Source of the DNA: Phycisphaeraceae bacterium
GTDB lineage: Bacteria > Planctomycetota > Phycisphaerae > Phycisphaerales > SM1A02
Direction: 5' to 3'
DNA: 64,000 nt
Assembly (NCBI GenBank): GCA_019636755.1
Contig: JAHBWZ010000003.1
Span: forward strand, 495,684 to 559,683
Part shown: positions 16,605 through 26,115 of the stretch, piece after piece
Layout: each line of letters opens with the position of its first letter
How positions within the stretch are numbered: the first letter of the stretch is position 1
The notes under the pieces: generated by a model
Databases searched by the model: none
What the model was told of the DNA's origin: nothing
What the model saw: the letters and a program-made list of their open reading frames with translations, nothing else
Position numbers and translations under genes: made by a program

Positions 16605-19600
16605 ATGCCCGTTCCGGCCGCCCCCGCCGCCTCCGCCGCCACGCGCCGCGTCCATCGCTTCTCCGCCATCACGCTGCTCTCCTTCGCCTGCGCGATTCCG
16701 GCCGGGACGCCGGCCGGCGCGAGCGACGCGGCGCCGCCGCGACCGCACGCCGGCATGCTCCGGTACCCCGATGTCAGTCGCGACCAGGTCGTCTTCGTCT
16801 ACGGCGATGACCTCTGGCTGGTCTCGCGCGATGGCGGCGTGGCGACCCCGCTCGCCAGCCCCCCGGGCCCGGAGCGCAACCCGAGGTTCAGCGCGGACGG
16901 GAAGACCATCGCCTTCATGGGCAGCTACGACGGCGGTCGTGATCTCTACACGATTCCCGTCGCCGGCGGCCTGCCGCACCGCGTGACGTATCACCCGGCG
17001 GAGGAGACGCTGTGCGACTGGACGCCGGGCGGCGACCTCATGTTCTTCAGCGCAGGACAGTCGGGGCTCGGCCGCATGCCGAGGCTCTTCACCGTCGCGG
17101 CGGAAGGCGGCCTGCCCCAGGCGCTGCCGCTGCCGTACGGCACGAACGGCTCCCTGCACGGTGACGGCGAGTGGCTGGCGTACACCCCGCACACGCGCGA
17201 CAACCGGACCTGGAAGCGCTACCGCGGCGGCATGGCGACGGACATCTGGCTCTTCAACCTGAAGACGAAGGAGAGCCGCCGCGCCACGGAGTGGGAGGGC
17301 ACGGATACCGCGCCGATGTGGCACGGCGACACGCTCTACTTCCTCTCCGACGAAGGCGAGCCATTCCGTCTCAACATCTGGTCCTACGACCTCCGCACCG
17401 GGAAGCGCGAGCAGGTCACGAAACTGACCGAGTACGACATCAAGTGGCCCTCGATGGGGCCGGGTCCGCGCGGCCGCGGCGAGATCGTCTTCCAGTACGG
17501 CCCGTCCCTCATGCTGCTCGATCTGGCGACGAAGCGCACGCGCGAGGTGAAGGTCACGATCCCGGGCGCGCGACCGCTGCTCAGGGCACAGCGGACCGAC
17601 GTTTCCCAGTTCGTGCAGGCGGCGGCGCTCTCACCCACCGGCAAGCGCGTCGCGGTCGAGGCGCGCGGCGATCTCTGGACGCTTCCGGCCGAGAAGGGAT
17701 CGCCGCGCAACCTCTCCAGGACCAGCGGCGCCGCCGAGCGCAGGCCGGCGTGGAGTCCGGACGGGCGCTGGATCGCGTACTTCTCCGATGAGACCGGCGA
17801 GTATGAACTGTACATCCGCCAGTCCGACGGCCGCGACGAGCCACGGCGGGTCACCGAGGGCAGCACCACGTACTACATGGGCGCGATCTGGTCTCCGGAC
17901 TCGAAGAAGATCCTCTTCATCGACAAGGCGGCACGGATGCTGCTGCACGACCTGGATTCGGGCGAGACACGGGAACTGGATCGCGATCCCATGGGCACGA
18001 TCACGGAGCCGTCGTGGTCGCATGACTCACGCTGGCTGGCCTGGTCGCGCGGCGATGAGCGCAGCACGACGCGGTCGATCTGGCTGTACGACCTCGAGTC
18101 CGACGCGCATCACCGCGTGACCAGCGGCATGTTCAGCGACGCCCCGCCGGTCTTCGACCGGGCCGGGGACTGGCTCTACTTCGCCTCCAGCCGGAACTTC
18201 TCGCCGACCTACTCCTCCATCGACACGACGTTCATCTACAACGACAGCCAGGTCCTCGTCGCCGTCCCGCTGCGCCGGGACGTCAGGCATCCGTGGCTGC
18301 CGACGAGCGATGAGGAGACGTGGAAGGAGGAGGAGAAGCCATCGGAGGCTGAAGACGGCGCATCTCCGGAGGCAACGCCCGCCGATGATGCGGACACGGC
18401 CACCGACGGCGACACGAAGGAAACGGAACCCGCGGCGCCGGCGTCGCCCATCCACGGCCGCTGGGAAGGCACGGTGAGCGGTCTCGCCGCCGCCGGCCTC
18501 CCGCCGGAGATGGACACCATCCCGTTCACGATGACCATCACCGTCGCCGCGGACGGGACGATCACCGGCTCCAGTCAGGCGATGGGCGAGACATCGCCCT
18601 TCGACCGGATCTCGTTCGATGAATCCACGGGCGCCTTCGAAGCGCATTCCTCGCAGCAGGGCATCTCATCGACCATGCGCGGCACGGTGCGCGACGGGAA
18701 GATCGAGGGCACGTGGGAGATCCCGATGCTCGGCGCGAGCGGCACCTGGACGGCGACCCGCGTCGCGGCCGATACGGACGGCGCGGATGCAGCAGCCGCC
18801 GACCCGGCGAAGCCGCGGGAGACGGTGGACATCGACCTGGACGACTTCGAGGCGCGGGCCTTCCGGATCCCCGTGCCCAACGGCGGGTTCGGCCGGCTGG
18901 GTGTGAACGACCGGGGCCAGCTCCTCTATGTCCGCACCGGCTCCGACATGGGCATCCGGCTCTTCGATCTCAAGGATCGTGACGGCGGCGAGAAGGTGGT
19001 CGCCGCCGGTGCCGGTGACTTCCAGGTCTCCGGCGACGGCAAGCAGATCCTCGTCCGCCGGGCCGGCGGCATGAGCATCCAGCCCGCCTCTGCCGGCGCC
19101 TCGGGCAAGCCGGTGGTCATGCAGGGCATGGTGAGCGAGATCGACCCGCGGGCGGAGTGGCGGCAGGTGTTCATCGAAGCGTGGCGCCTGATGCGCGACT
19201 TCTTCTACGTGGACAACCTGCACGGCGTGAACTGGACGGCGATGCGCGATCTTTACCTGCCGATGCTGGAGGACTGCGCAAGCCGCGGCGACGTCGCGTA
19301 CGTGATCGGAGAACTCATCTCGGAACTCAACGTCGGGCATGCCTACGTCTTCGGCTCAGGGCCCGGCGAAGCAGTCCGCTTCGAGAGCGTCGGCCTGCTC
19401 GGCGCGGACCTGGAGCTGCATGACGGCGCGTATCGCGTCAGCGGCCTGATCGGCGGCGGCGCGTTCGATCTGGATGCGCGCGGCCCGCTCTCGATGCAGG
19501 GGCTCGGGGTCGAGGCCGGACAGTACATCCTCGCCGTGGAAGGCGTCCCCGTCGATCCGTCGAAGAGTCCGTTCGCGGCCTTCCTCGGGATGGCGGATCG

Positions 19601-20375
19601 TGACATCACGATCACGGTCAGCACGAAGCCCGTGCTGGACGACGACGCGAAGCAGGTCGTCGTGCGACCGATCTCCAGCGACGCCGGCCTCCGGTATCGA
19701 TCGTGGATCGAGCAGAACCGACGCTACGTCGAGGAGAAGTCGGGTGGACGGGTCGGCTACATCTACGTCCCGAACACCGGCATCGACGGCCAGAACGATC
19801 TCTTCCGCCAGTTCTACGGGCAGGCCGATCGCGATGCCCTCATCATCGACGAGCGATGGAACGGCGGCGGCCAGATCCCGACGCGGTTCATCGAACTCCT
19901 GAACCGCCCGCGCACGAACTACTGGGCGCGCCGCGACGGTCGCGACTGGCCCTGGCCGCCGGACTCGCACCAGGGCCCCAAGTGCATGCTGATCAACGGA
20001 CTCGCCGGCTCCGGCGGGGACATGTTCCCCTGGCTCTTCCGACAGTCCGGACTCGGGAAACTCATCGGCACGCGCACGTGGGGCGGGCTGGTCGGGATCT
20101 CCGGAAACCCCGGCCTGATCGACGGCGGCTACGTCGCCGTGCCCACCTTCGGCTTCTACAAGATCGACGGCACCTGGGGCGTCGAGGGCCACGGCGTCGA
20201 TCCCGACCTCGAGGTCATCGACGATCCCGCGCTCATGTGGGACGGCGGTGATCCGCAGCTCGATGCGGCGATCGCGCACATGCTGGAGGAACTGGAGCGC
20301 ACCCCGTACAGGCGCCCGGAGCGCCCGGCGCCGCCCGACCGCGCCGGCATGGGCATCCCCGAGCGCGATCGCTGA
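16605..20375 (+). CDS. Tricorn-type protease (S41 family) with an inserted beta domain
   Basis: 1256 residues from ATG 16605 (GGAG 11 nt upstream). An N-terminal signal peptide ends near PAGASDA. Then come WD40-like propeller repeats (LVSRDGGVATPLASPPG, RNPRFSADGKTIAFMG, RRPAWSPDGRWIAYFS), a C1-type domain (WRQVFIEAWRLMRDFFYV), a PDZ domain and the S41 core. The likely catalytic residues are His912 in NVGHAYV, Ser1136 in AGSGGDMFPW, and a Glu in the GVEGHGVDPDLEV region. The family makes large periplasmic oligopeptide-processing proteases. Residues about 613-722 (HGRWEGTVSGLAAAG to SGTWTATRVA), flanked by acidic linkers (EEEKPSEAEDGASPEA), are an extra beta-rich module not expected in Tricorn. 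A strong terminator follows. Confidence 0.92.
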   Translation: MPVPAAPAASAATRRVHRFSAITLLSFACAIPAGTPAGASDAAPPRPHAGMLRYPDVSRDQVVFVYGDDLWLVSRDGGVATPLASPPGPERNPRFSADGKTIAFMGSYDGGRDLYTIPVAGGLPHRVTYHPAEETLCDWTPGGDLMFFSAGQSGLGRMPRLFTVAAEGGLPQALPLPYGTNGSLHGDGEWLAYTPHTRDNRTWKRYRGGMATDIWLFNLKTKESRRATEWEGTDTAPMWHGDTLYFLSDEGEPFRLNIWSYDLRTGKREQVTKLTEYDIKWPSMGPGPRGRGEIVFQYGPSLMLLDLATKRTREVKVTIPGARPLLRAQRTDVSQFVQAAALSPTGKRVAVEARGDLWTLPAEKGSPRNLSRTSGAAERRPAWSPDGRWIAYFSDETGEYELYIRQSDGRDEPRRVTEGSTTYYMGAIWSPDSKKILFIDKAARMLLHDLDSGETRELDRDPMGTITEPSWSHDSRWLAWSRGDERSTTRSIWLYDLESDAHHRVTSGMFSDAPPVFDRAGDWLYFASSRNFSPTYSSIDTTFIYNDSQVLVAVPLRRDVRHPWLPTSDEETWKEEEKPSEAEDGASPEATPADDADTATDGDTKETEPAAPASPIHGRWEGTVSGLAAAGLPPEMDTIPFTMTITVAADGTITGSSQAMGETSPFDRISFDESTGAFEAHSSQQGISSTMRGTVRDGKIEGTWEIPMLGASGTWTATRVAADTDGADAAAADPAKPRETVDIDLDDFEARAFRIPVPNGGFGRLGVNDRGQLLYVRTGSDMGIRLFDLKDRDGGEKVVAAGAGDFQVSGDGKQILVRRAGGMSIQPASAGASGKPVVMQGMVSEIDPRAEWRQVFIEAWRLMRDFFYVDNLHGVNWTAMRDLYLPMLEDCASRGDVAYVIGELISELNVGHAYVFGSGPGEAVRFESVGLLGADLELHDGAYRVSGLIGGGAFDLDARGPLSMQGLGVEAGQYILAVEGVPVDPSKSPFAAFLGMADRDITITVSTKPVLDDDAKQVVVRPISSDAGLRYRSWIEQNRRYVEEKSGGRVGYIYVPNTGIDGQNDLFRQFYGQADRDALIIDERWNGGGQIPTRFIELLNRPRTNYWARRDGRDWPWPPDSHQGPKCMLINGLAGSGGDMFPWLFRQSGLGKLIGTRTWGGLVGISGNPGLIDGGYVAVPTFGFYKIDGTWGVEGHGVDPDLEVIDDPALMWDGGDPQLDAAIAHMLEELERTPYRRPERPAPPDRAGMGIPERDR

Positions 20376-20411
20376 CGCGCCCGGATCCCGGGATCCGGCA
20401 GAACGGGTCAC

Positions 20412-20450
20412 GGAACGCCCCGCCGTCATCGGCGGGGCGTTCCCTTTTCC
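20412..20450 (+). terminator. Rho-independent terminator after the Tricorn-type gene
   Basis: A perfect 14-bp stem (20412-20425 with 20430-20443), loop tcat, followed by cttttcc. It ends 22 nt before the next ATG. Confidence 0.88.
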
Positions 20451-20472
20451 ACCACCGGCCTCTTCCGCCACA

Positions 20473-22758
20473 ATGCAGTGGATGCTCCTGCTCCATGCAG
20501 CAACGATCTTCCTCGGCGCCGCCCTGCTCTTCCTGATCCAACCGCTCTTCGGACGACTTGCGCTTCCCCGCTACGGCGGATCACCGGCGGTGTGGAACAC
20601 CTGCATGGTGTTCTTCCAGGCCACGCTGCTGCTGGGATACCTGGTCGTTCATCTCACCGCCCGATGCCGGCCGCGTGTCCAATTCCTGACCGTCGTCGTG
20701 CTCTTCGTGCTCGCTGCCTTCGCGTTGCCTCCGGGCATCAGCGCCGAGCGCGGTGCGATCGGCGAGGGAAGTCCGATCCCGGACCTGCTGCGTGCCCTCG
20801 TGCAGGGGGTCGGCCTGCCGTTCCTGGCCGTCACGCTGCTGTCTCCCCTGCTCCAGCGCTGGTTCTCCCTCGGCCGGCACGGCCTCTCCGGAGATCCGTA
20901 CTTCCTCTATGCCGCCAGCAATGCCGGAAGCATGGTCGGGCTGCTCGCCTACCCCCTTCTCGTCGAGCCATGGCTCCCGGTACAGGGTCAGTCACGACTC
21001 TGGACCTCTGCCTTCGCGCTCCTTCTCGTCGGCGTGGTCGCCTGCATGATCAGCGCCGCGCGCGCCGGCCGTCCCCGCGCCGAACCGGCGCGTTCCGTCC
21101 CGGTCGAGGGACCGGCGGCGCCGTCCACCCGCCGGTTTCTGACGTGGATGGCACTCGCGGCGGCGCCGTCGTCCCTGCTGCTCGGCGTCACCACGTTCAT
21201 CACGACGGACCTGGTCGTCGTGCCCCTGCTGTGGGTGATTCCGCTGGCGCTGTACCTGCTGAGCTTCGTCCTCGTCTTCGCCCGGCACCGGCCGATCCCG
21301 CAGGTCGTCGCCCGGCGCGCGCTTCCCATCGCCGTCATCGTCGGCGCCATCCTCTTTGCCAGCGGGGCCACCGAGCCGATGTGGCTGATCGTCGGCGGGC
21401 ATCTGCTTGTTCTCCTGGTCGTCGCGATCGCGTGTCATGGCGACGCAGCCGAAGATCGCCCGCATCCGTCACATCTCACGCGCTTCTACCTGGCGCTGAG
21501 CATCGGCGGCGTGCTCGGCGGCGCGTTCAACGCGCTTCTCGCCCCGCACCTCTTCACGGCGATCACGGAGTACCCCGTGGCGCTCCTCTGCGCAGCGCTG
21601 ATCGTCGGCGGCGCGGCACGGACAGCGGACGGTCGGACGGCACCCGGGTTCATCGCGGCCGTGGTCCGGGTGCGCACCCTGCTGCCCGTCGCGCTCGTCC
21701 TGGGTCTGGCGGTCGCTCTGCGTCTTGTCGGCGATCACTTCGCGGTACCGGAAGGCCCGCCACGCATGGCAGTCCTCCTGGCCGCGCCGATGCTCGGCGC
21801 GTTCCTGCTCTCGCGGAACCGGCTCCGCTTCGTCGCCGCGGTCGGCGGCTCACTGCTGATCGCCATTCCGGCACTCGCGCCGCCGGGCGTGGTGCTGGAG
21901 CGCTCCCGCACCTTCCACGGCGTTCACCGCGTCCTGCGCACAACCGGCGCAGCGCATCCGGACCGGCCGTCACGGACGCTCCATCGGCTGCACCACGGCA
22001 CGACGGTTCATGGCACACAGCACGTGGATCCGATCACCCATCGCCCCGATCAGCCCGGCACGCCGACAGCCTACTACGCCCGCACCGGACCGGTCGGCGA
22101 CATCTTCAGTGCATGGCGCGATCCCGGACAGCCGCGACGCGTCGGGGCGGTCGGTCTCGGTGCCGGCACCATCGCCGCATATGCGTCGGACGGCGACCAC
22201 TTCACGTTTCACGAGATCGATCCCGAAGTCCGGCGGATTGCCGAGGACGAACGGCTCTTCACGTACCTGGCCGCCGGACGCGCGCGCGGTGCGCGCATCG
22301 ACGTGATACTCGGCGACGCGCGTCTCACGCTCCGCACGGTCGAGCCGGGCCGGTACGACCTGCTGATTCTGGATGCATTCAGCAGCGACTCCATCCCCGT
22401 CCATCTGCTGACACGGGAAGCTCTCGGAACCGCGCTCGCGACGATCGCCGATGACGGACTCATCGCCGTCCACATCTCGAACCGGTATCTCGACCTGGAG
22501 CCGGTCGTGGCGAACCTCGCCGCCGACGCGGGACTGTCGGCACTGATGCGGGATGACATCTTCGCGCCACCCGCGCCGGCGCACGATCCCGAACGGTCAA
22601 GTTCGACCTGGATCGTCCTGGCCCGTGATGAACGTGCACTCCGGACCCTGCACTCGACCGGAGCCGGCTGGCGGGCACCTCGGACGATGGCGCGCGTCGG
22701 CGTCTGGACCGACGACTGGTCGAACATCCTCCGCGTCCTCGGTCCGCCGCCCGGCTGA
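20473..22758 (+). CDS. Polytopic membrane protein with spermidine-synthase-like methyltransferase-fold domain
   Basis: 761 residues. The first ~500 form about a dozen hydrophobic helices (from MLLLHAATIFLGAALLFLIQ onward) in two blocks. The C-terminal ~230 residues are a spermidine/spermine synthase-like Rossmann domain: RVGAVGLGAGTIAAYAS (glycine-rich loop), FTFHEIDPEVRRIAED (acidic residue after strand 2), VILGDARLTLR and LLILDAFSSDSIPVHLLT. Such fused transporter/SpeE-like proteins are widespread and their substrate is not established. The domain may make a polyamine-like compound or methylate a lipid or protein on the cytoplasmic face. ATG 20473 follows the terminator closely, so it has its own promoter or is leaderless. 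Confidence 0.85.
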   Translation: MQWMLLLHAATIFLGAALLFLIQPLFGRLALPRYGGSPAVWNTCMVFFQATLLLGYLVVHLTARCRPRVQFLTVVVLFVLAAFALPPGISAERGAIGEGSPIPDLLRALVQGVGLPFLAVTLLSPLLQRWFSLGRHGLSGDPYFLYAASNAGSMVGLLAYPLLVEPWLPVQGQSRLWTSAFALLLVGVVACMISAARAGRPRAEPARSVPVEGPAAPSTRRFLTWMALAAAPSSLLLGVTTFITTDLVVVPLLWVIPLALYLLSFVLVFARHRPIPQVVARRALPIAVIVGAILFASGATEPMWLIVGGHLLVLLVVAIACHGDAAEDRPHPSHLTRFYLALSIGGVLGGAFNALLAPHLFTAITEYPVALLCAALIVGGAARTADGRTAPGFIAAVVRVRTLLPVALVLGLAVALRLVGDHFAVPEGPPRMAVLLAAPMLGAFLLSRNRLRFVAAVGGSLLIAIPALAPPGVVLERSRTFHGVHRVLRTTGAAHPDRPSRTLHRLHHGTTVHGTQHVDPITHRPDQPGTPTAYYARTGPVGDIFSAWRDPGQPRRVGAVGLGAGTIAAYASDGDHFTFHEIDPEVRRIAEDERLFTYLAAGRARGARIDVILGDARLTLRTVEPGRYDLLILDAFSSDSIPVHLLTREALGTALATIADDGLIAVHISNRYLDLEPVVANLAADAGLSALMRDDIFAPPAPAHDPERSSSTWIVLARDERALRTLHSTGAGWRAPRTMARVGVWTDDWSNILRVLGPPPG

Positions 22759-22772
22759 GCCGGCGCCGGCGG

Positions 22773-23513
22773 TCACGCCAGCACTTCGGCCAGGAAGTCC
22801 GTCGCGATGGCCCGGGCCCGCCGGTCCGCGCTGGCGCTGTAGAGCGTTCCGAAAGCGCGATCATCCGCCAGGGGATTCGTGAACGCGTGCAGCGTGTCTC
22901 CGAACGCGTGAAGCTGCCAGTCCGCCCCGGCCTCGCTCATCTCCCGGGTGAATGCGAGAACGGCATCGGGCGGCGCCATGGGATCGTCCCAGCCGTGCAG
23001 GGCAAGAACCCGGACACTGATCGGCGCGCGCTCGATCGGCGCCGGCATGAACAGCCCGTGAAACGCAACGACGCCGCGGAGTCCCAGCCCCGCCCGCGCC
23101 ATGTCGAGACAGCACAGGCCTCCGAAGCAGAAGCCGATCGCGGCAAGGCGGGAACCGTCCACCTCCGGCAGATCCGCCATCGCGTCGACCGATGTCGCCA
23201 GCCGCTCACGCAGCACCATGCGATCCCTGACCAGCGGAGTCATCAGGGCGGCGGCGCGATCCCGATCGCCCGGCGCGGCGCGCAGCCCCCTTCCGTACAC
23301 GTCCGCGGCGAATCCGACGTACCCAAGCGACGCAAGCCACTTCGCCTGGGCGCGGGCAAAATCGTCCTGTCCTTCCCATGCGTGACAGACCATGACCGCG
23401 GGCCGCCGGCCACCGGGCGCCGCCGATGCCCCGGACGGCAGTGCGACGAATGCCTCGTAGGTGTCCCCGTCGAGCGTGTACTCCACGGTCCGCGATTCCC
23501 TTGACGTGCTCAT
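22773..23513 (-). CDS. Dienelactone hydrolase family protein
   Basis: 246 residues, alpha/beta hydrolase of the DLH type. The nucleophile elbow is GFCFGGLCC with Cys129 as likely nucleophile, followed by an Asp in ALHGWDDPMAP and a His in GDTLHAFTNP, giving the Cys-Asp-His triad. VMVCHAWEGQDDFARAQ carries the conserved oxyanion region. It would hydrolyse lactones or esters in the cytosol; the actual substrate is unknown. ATG 23513 gives a family-length product. It is convergent with the spermidine-synthase-like gene, 14 bp apart. Confidence 0.88.
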   Translation of the reverse strand: MSTSRESRTVEYTLDGDTYEAFVALPSGASAAPGGRRPAVMVCHAWEGQDDFARAQAKWLASLGYVGFAADVYGRGLRAAPGDRDRAAALMTPLVRDRMVLRERLATSVDAMADLPEVDGSRLAAIGFCFGGLCCLDMARAGLGLRGVVAFHGLFMPAPIERAPISVRVLALHGWDDPMAPPDAVLAFTREMSEAGADWQLHAFGDTLHAFTNPLADDRAFGTLYSASADRRARAIATDFLAEVLA

Positions 23514-23579
23514 GGCCGGGAGGGTACCGGATCGCGGGTTGCCGGGCCCGTCGCGTGGTCCCCGGCGTGCCCTCCATGC

Positions 23580-24361
23580 CGGCGCCCCGTCCCCCGCGTC
23601 GTGGCGGACCGGATCCACCGATACATGCTCTCCTCCTGCGTGCAGCTCGGGCCGGGATTCCGGTTCTCGGAGGAGGCGACGCGCGCGGTCGCGGACGCCC
23701 GTGCGTGGAGCAGGCAATTCACGCATGCCGGGCAGTGCGGGCGCGTGATCCTCGGACCGTCGCGTTGATGCTGTCGCGTTCCCGCACGTCTCCGATCTGC
23801 TCGGCGCCATCGAGCCTGCGGCGGAGATCATCCGGCTCGCCCGCAGGGCAGGCGCCCGGACGGTCGTCGACGGCGTGGCCTTCGCGCCGCACCGGGCGAT
23901 GGACATGGAGGCACCGGGCGCCGACTGGTATGTCTGGTCCGCGTACAAGGTCTACGGTCCGCATATGGCCGCGCTCTTCGGCCGGAGAGACGCGATCGAC
24001 GACCTGGAGGGCCCCAACCACTTCTTCATCACGCGGCCGGATGTCCCGGACAGGTTCGAGGCCGGCGCCGTGCTGCACGAGAGCGGCGCCGGACTGCTCG
24101 CGCTGCGTGATCACCTCTGCCTTCTCGCCTCACTGGAAGTCGAGACCGATGTCCCTTCTCCGGCGGGGATCGACCGCCGTACCGTCGAGCGCGCGTTCGC
24201 GGTCATGACCGCGCGCGAGATCGCATCGCACGTCAACCGGCGCGGGATCGGCATCCGGCACGGCCACATGTATGCATGGCGTCTCTGCAGCGCCCTGGGC
24301 ATCCCGCCGGAGGACGGGGTGGTGCCGCGGGCCCGACCGGAACATCCGCAGGGCGTCCCGG
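23580..24361 (+). pseudogene. Decayed class V aminotransferase (cysteine desulfurase-like)
   Basis: Two in-line pieces of one family lie in different frames. The first (23580-23747) reads VADRIHRYMLSSCVQLGPGF, then EEATRAVADARAW and GRVILGPSR, the N-terminal part of a cysteine desulfurase-like protein, and ends at a stop (TGA at 23745). The second (open from 23749) reads VDAVAFPHVSDLLGAI, then TVVDGVAFAPHRAMDMEAPG and YVWSAYKVYGPHMAALFG with the PLP lysine, and continues to HMYAWRLCSALGIPPEDG. The central segment that forms most of the cofactor pocket is missing, and the normal C-terminal strand is lost before the frame meets the end of dus. I infer an internal deletion plus a frame change. 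The part from 23875 could still be translated, but a functional enzyme is unlikely. Confidence 0.75.
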
Positions 24362-25447
24362 TTACCCGGTGTCCGGGTACCACGCCCGGAGCACGGCGTG
24401 CCAGTCGTCGGCCGTTGAACAGGCGATGAAGGCGCGGCGGACATCGTCGGCGCTCGGGTGGTGCTGCGCGAATCGAATGCCGAACTTCCGCATCATCCGG
24501 GACGCCCCGCGCTCCCCGTGAAGTCGAACGGCCAGCGTGAAATGCTCCAGCAGCGCCGCCCGCTGCTCGTCGATCCGGGGCGGAAGCGGAGGCTCGCCGG
24601 CCATGAGGGCCCGAGCCTGCCGGAAGATCCACGGATTGCCGATGCATCCGCGCGCAACGCTCACCGCATGAACACCGGTCAACGCGAGCATCGCGAAGAT
24701 GTCCTCGGCGCACCAGATGTCGCCGGACCCGAAGATCAGCCGGTCGGGATACCGGCGGGTCAGGTCCGCAAGGAACGGCCACCGCGCCGGACCCTCGTAG
24801 CGCTGCTCGACCGTCCGGCAGTGCACCGTCGCCCACGCATACCCGAGTTCATGGACCGCGTCGAAGATCGTCTCGAACCGGCGCGCCATCTCCTCCGTGT
24901 CATCCCACGCCCGGCGCAGCTTGACCGTACACGGAATGGACGGGGGGACCGCGGCCCGGACCGCCCGGAGGACGTCGATGGCGTCGGCGGGCGCGGTCAG
25001 GAAGTGACCGCCGCGATTCCGGCGCCGGATCTTCTTGACCGGGCATGCGAGGTTGACATCGATGGTCTCGTACCCGAAGGCCACCAGGATGGCCGCGCCC
25101 TCGGCCATCTCGTCGGGAAGCGTCCCCATGATCTGGCCGGCGATCGGGTGATCCTCCAGCCCCGCCGCACGATTCTCCAGGGGATCCCCGGTGCCGCACT
25201 CCTCCGCGAGGAGATCCGGATCCTCCCGGGTCCGTCCTTTCCCGCCGTTGATCAGCGTCCGATCCAGCAGCGCCTCCGTCACACAGAAGGGGCAGCCCTG
25301 CCGGCGCGCCACCAGGCGCATCGGTGCATCCGAGTACCCGGCCAGTCCCGCCTGGAAGAACGGCGCATCGAACCCGGGCACGAGTCCGGGTATGCGCGGA
25401 TCAAGTCGATGCGATCGCGCGGCATCCGCGATCGATGCGGACGACAT
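24362..25447 (-). CDS. dus: tRNA-dihydrouridine synthase
   Basis: 361 residues from ATG 25447. It has Dus family motifs: FFQAGLAGYSDAPMRLVARR (flavin-binding start), GQIMGTLPDEMAEGA, TIDVNLACPVKKIRRRNRGG with catalytic Cys135, TVKLRRAWDD, WATVHCRTVEQRYEGPARW, IFGSGDIWCAEDIFAML and VSVARGCIGNPWIFRQ. It reduces uridines in the tRNA D-loop using FMN and NADPH. The conserved NxGCP is NLACP here, a mild change. Codons upstream of 25447 are in frame but not family-like and run into the divergent region. The stop touches the end of the decayed aminotransferase. Confidence 0.92.
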   Translation of the reverse strand: MSSASIADAARSHRLDPRIPGLVPGFDAPFFQAGLAGYSDAPMRLVARRQGCPFCVTEALLDRTLINGGKGRTREDPDLLAEECGTGDPLENRAAGLEDHPIAGQIMGTLPDEMAEGAAILVAFGYETIDVNLACPVKKIRRRNRGGHFLTAPADAIDVLRAVRAAVPPSIPCTVKLRRAWDDTEEMARRFETIFDAVHELGYAWATVHCRTVEQRYEGPARWPFLADLTRRYPDRLIFGSGDIWCAEDIFAMLALTGVHAVSVARGCIGNPWIFRQARALMAGEPPLPPRIDEQRAALLEHFTLAVRLHGERGASRMMRKFGIRFAQHHPSADDVRRAFIACSTADDWHAVLRAWYPDTG

Positions 25448-25610
25448 GCGGGGTGGAGGCTGGCGAGGCGCGACGTCGACGGACACGGGAGGGCGATCGT
25501 ACCCGGGCGGGGACGATCCCCGGGGTCCCTCCGGGTCACTGCTCTCCGGCGCACCTCCGCAGGGGATCCGCACGGTCCGCGGCGCGCGGTTGCGATACCA
25601 TGTCCCTCCC

Positions 25611-26075
25611 GTGGACAGTGCCGGTCGATTCCCATCGCCGTCGAGACGCGGCCCGGCCCTCGCGGCCGCCGTGGTCGTGCTGACGGCACTCTCTGCCTGC
25701 CGTGCCCCGCTGAACGCGGCCGAGGCGACGCGCGCCTATCCGCTCGCGCTGCGGCGAGCCGAATCGATCGACATCCAGGTCTTCCGCGAGGGGACCGCCG
25801 TCGTACTCGTCAATGCAACGACGCGCTCCTTCCATGACTTCGATCTCTGGCTGAACGAGCGCTTCGTACGGTCCATCGGGCAGCTGGAAGCCGGCGAGAC
25901 GATCCGCGTTCCGCTGGCCGGCTTCCATGACGAGTCGGGCGAACGATTCGAACCTGGCGGGTTCTTCAGCGTGGTCCCGGCGACGCCCCTCTGGAAAGCG
26001 GAGCTGGAACTGGCACCGGACCAGGGACTCGTCGGGCTCGTCACGGTCGCCCGGTCACAGGAGCGCCGCCGCTGA
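25611..26075 (+). CDS. Small putative lipoprotein, first gene of the ligase operon
   Basis: 154 residues from GTG 25611. The signal peptide ends in LTALSAC (Cys at about residue 29), so it is a probable lipoprotein. The mature part (SIDIQVFREGTAVVLVNATT, FHDFDLWLNERFVRSIGQLE, GETIRVPLAGFHDESGERF) has the alternating pattern of an immunoglobulin-like beta sandwich; the family is not recognised. It is divergent from dus by 163 bp and 40 nt upstream of the C39-like peptidase gene, so probably cotranscribed with it. A GATACC box lies only a few nt before the GTG, so a leaderless transcript is possible. Confidence 0.65.
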   Translation: MDSAGRFPSPSRRGPALAAAVVVLTALSACRAPLNAAEATRAYPLALRRAESIDIQVFREGTAVVLVNATTRSFHDFDLWLNERFVRSIGQLEAGETIRVPLAGFHDESGERFEPGGFFSVVPATPLWKAELELAPDQGLVGLVTVARSQERRR

Positions 26076-26115
26076 GCCCGTCCCGGCGCATCGCCCCGCC
26101 CGGTGCGGGTCTGCC

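Noticed and set aside
20473..22758. Simple cytosolic spermidine synthase
   Set aside because: About 500 residues of membrane helices precede the synthase-like domain, so the classical soluble enzyme is excluded.
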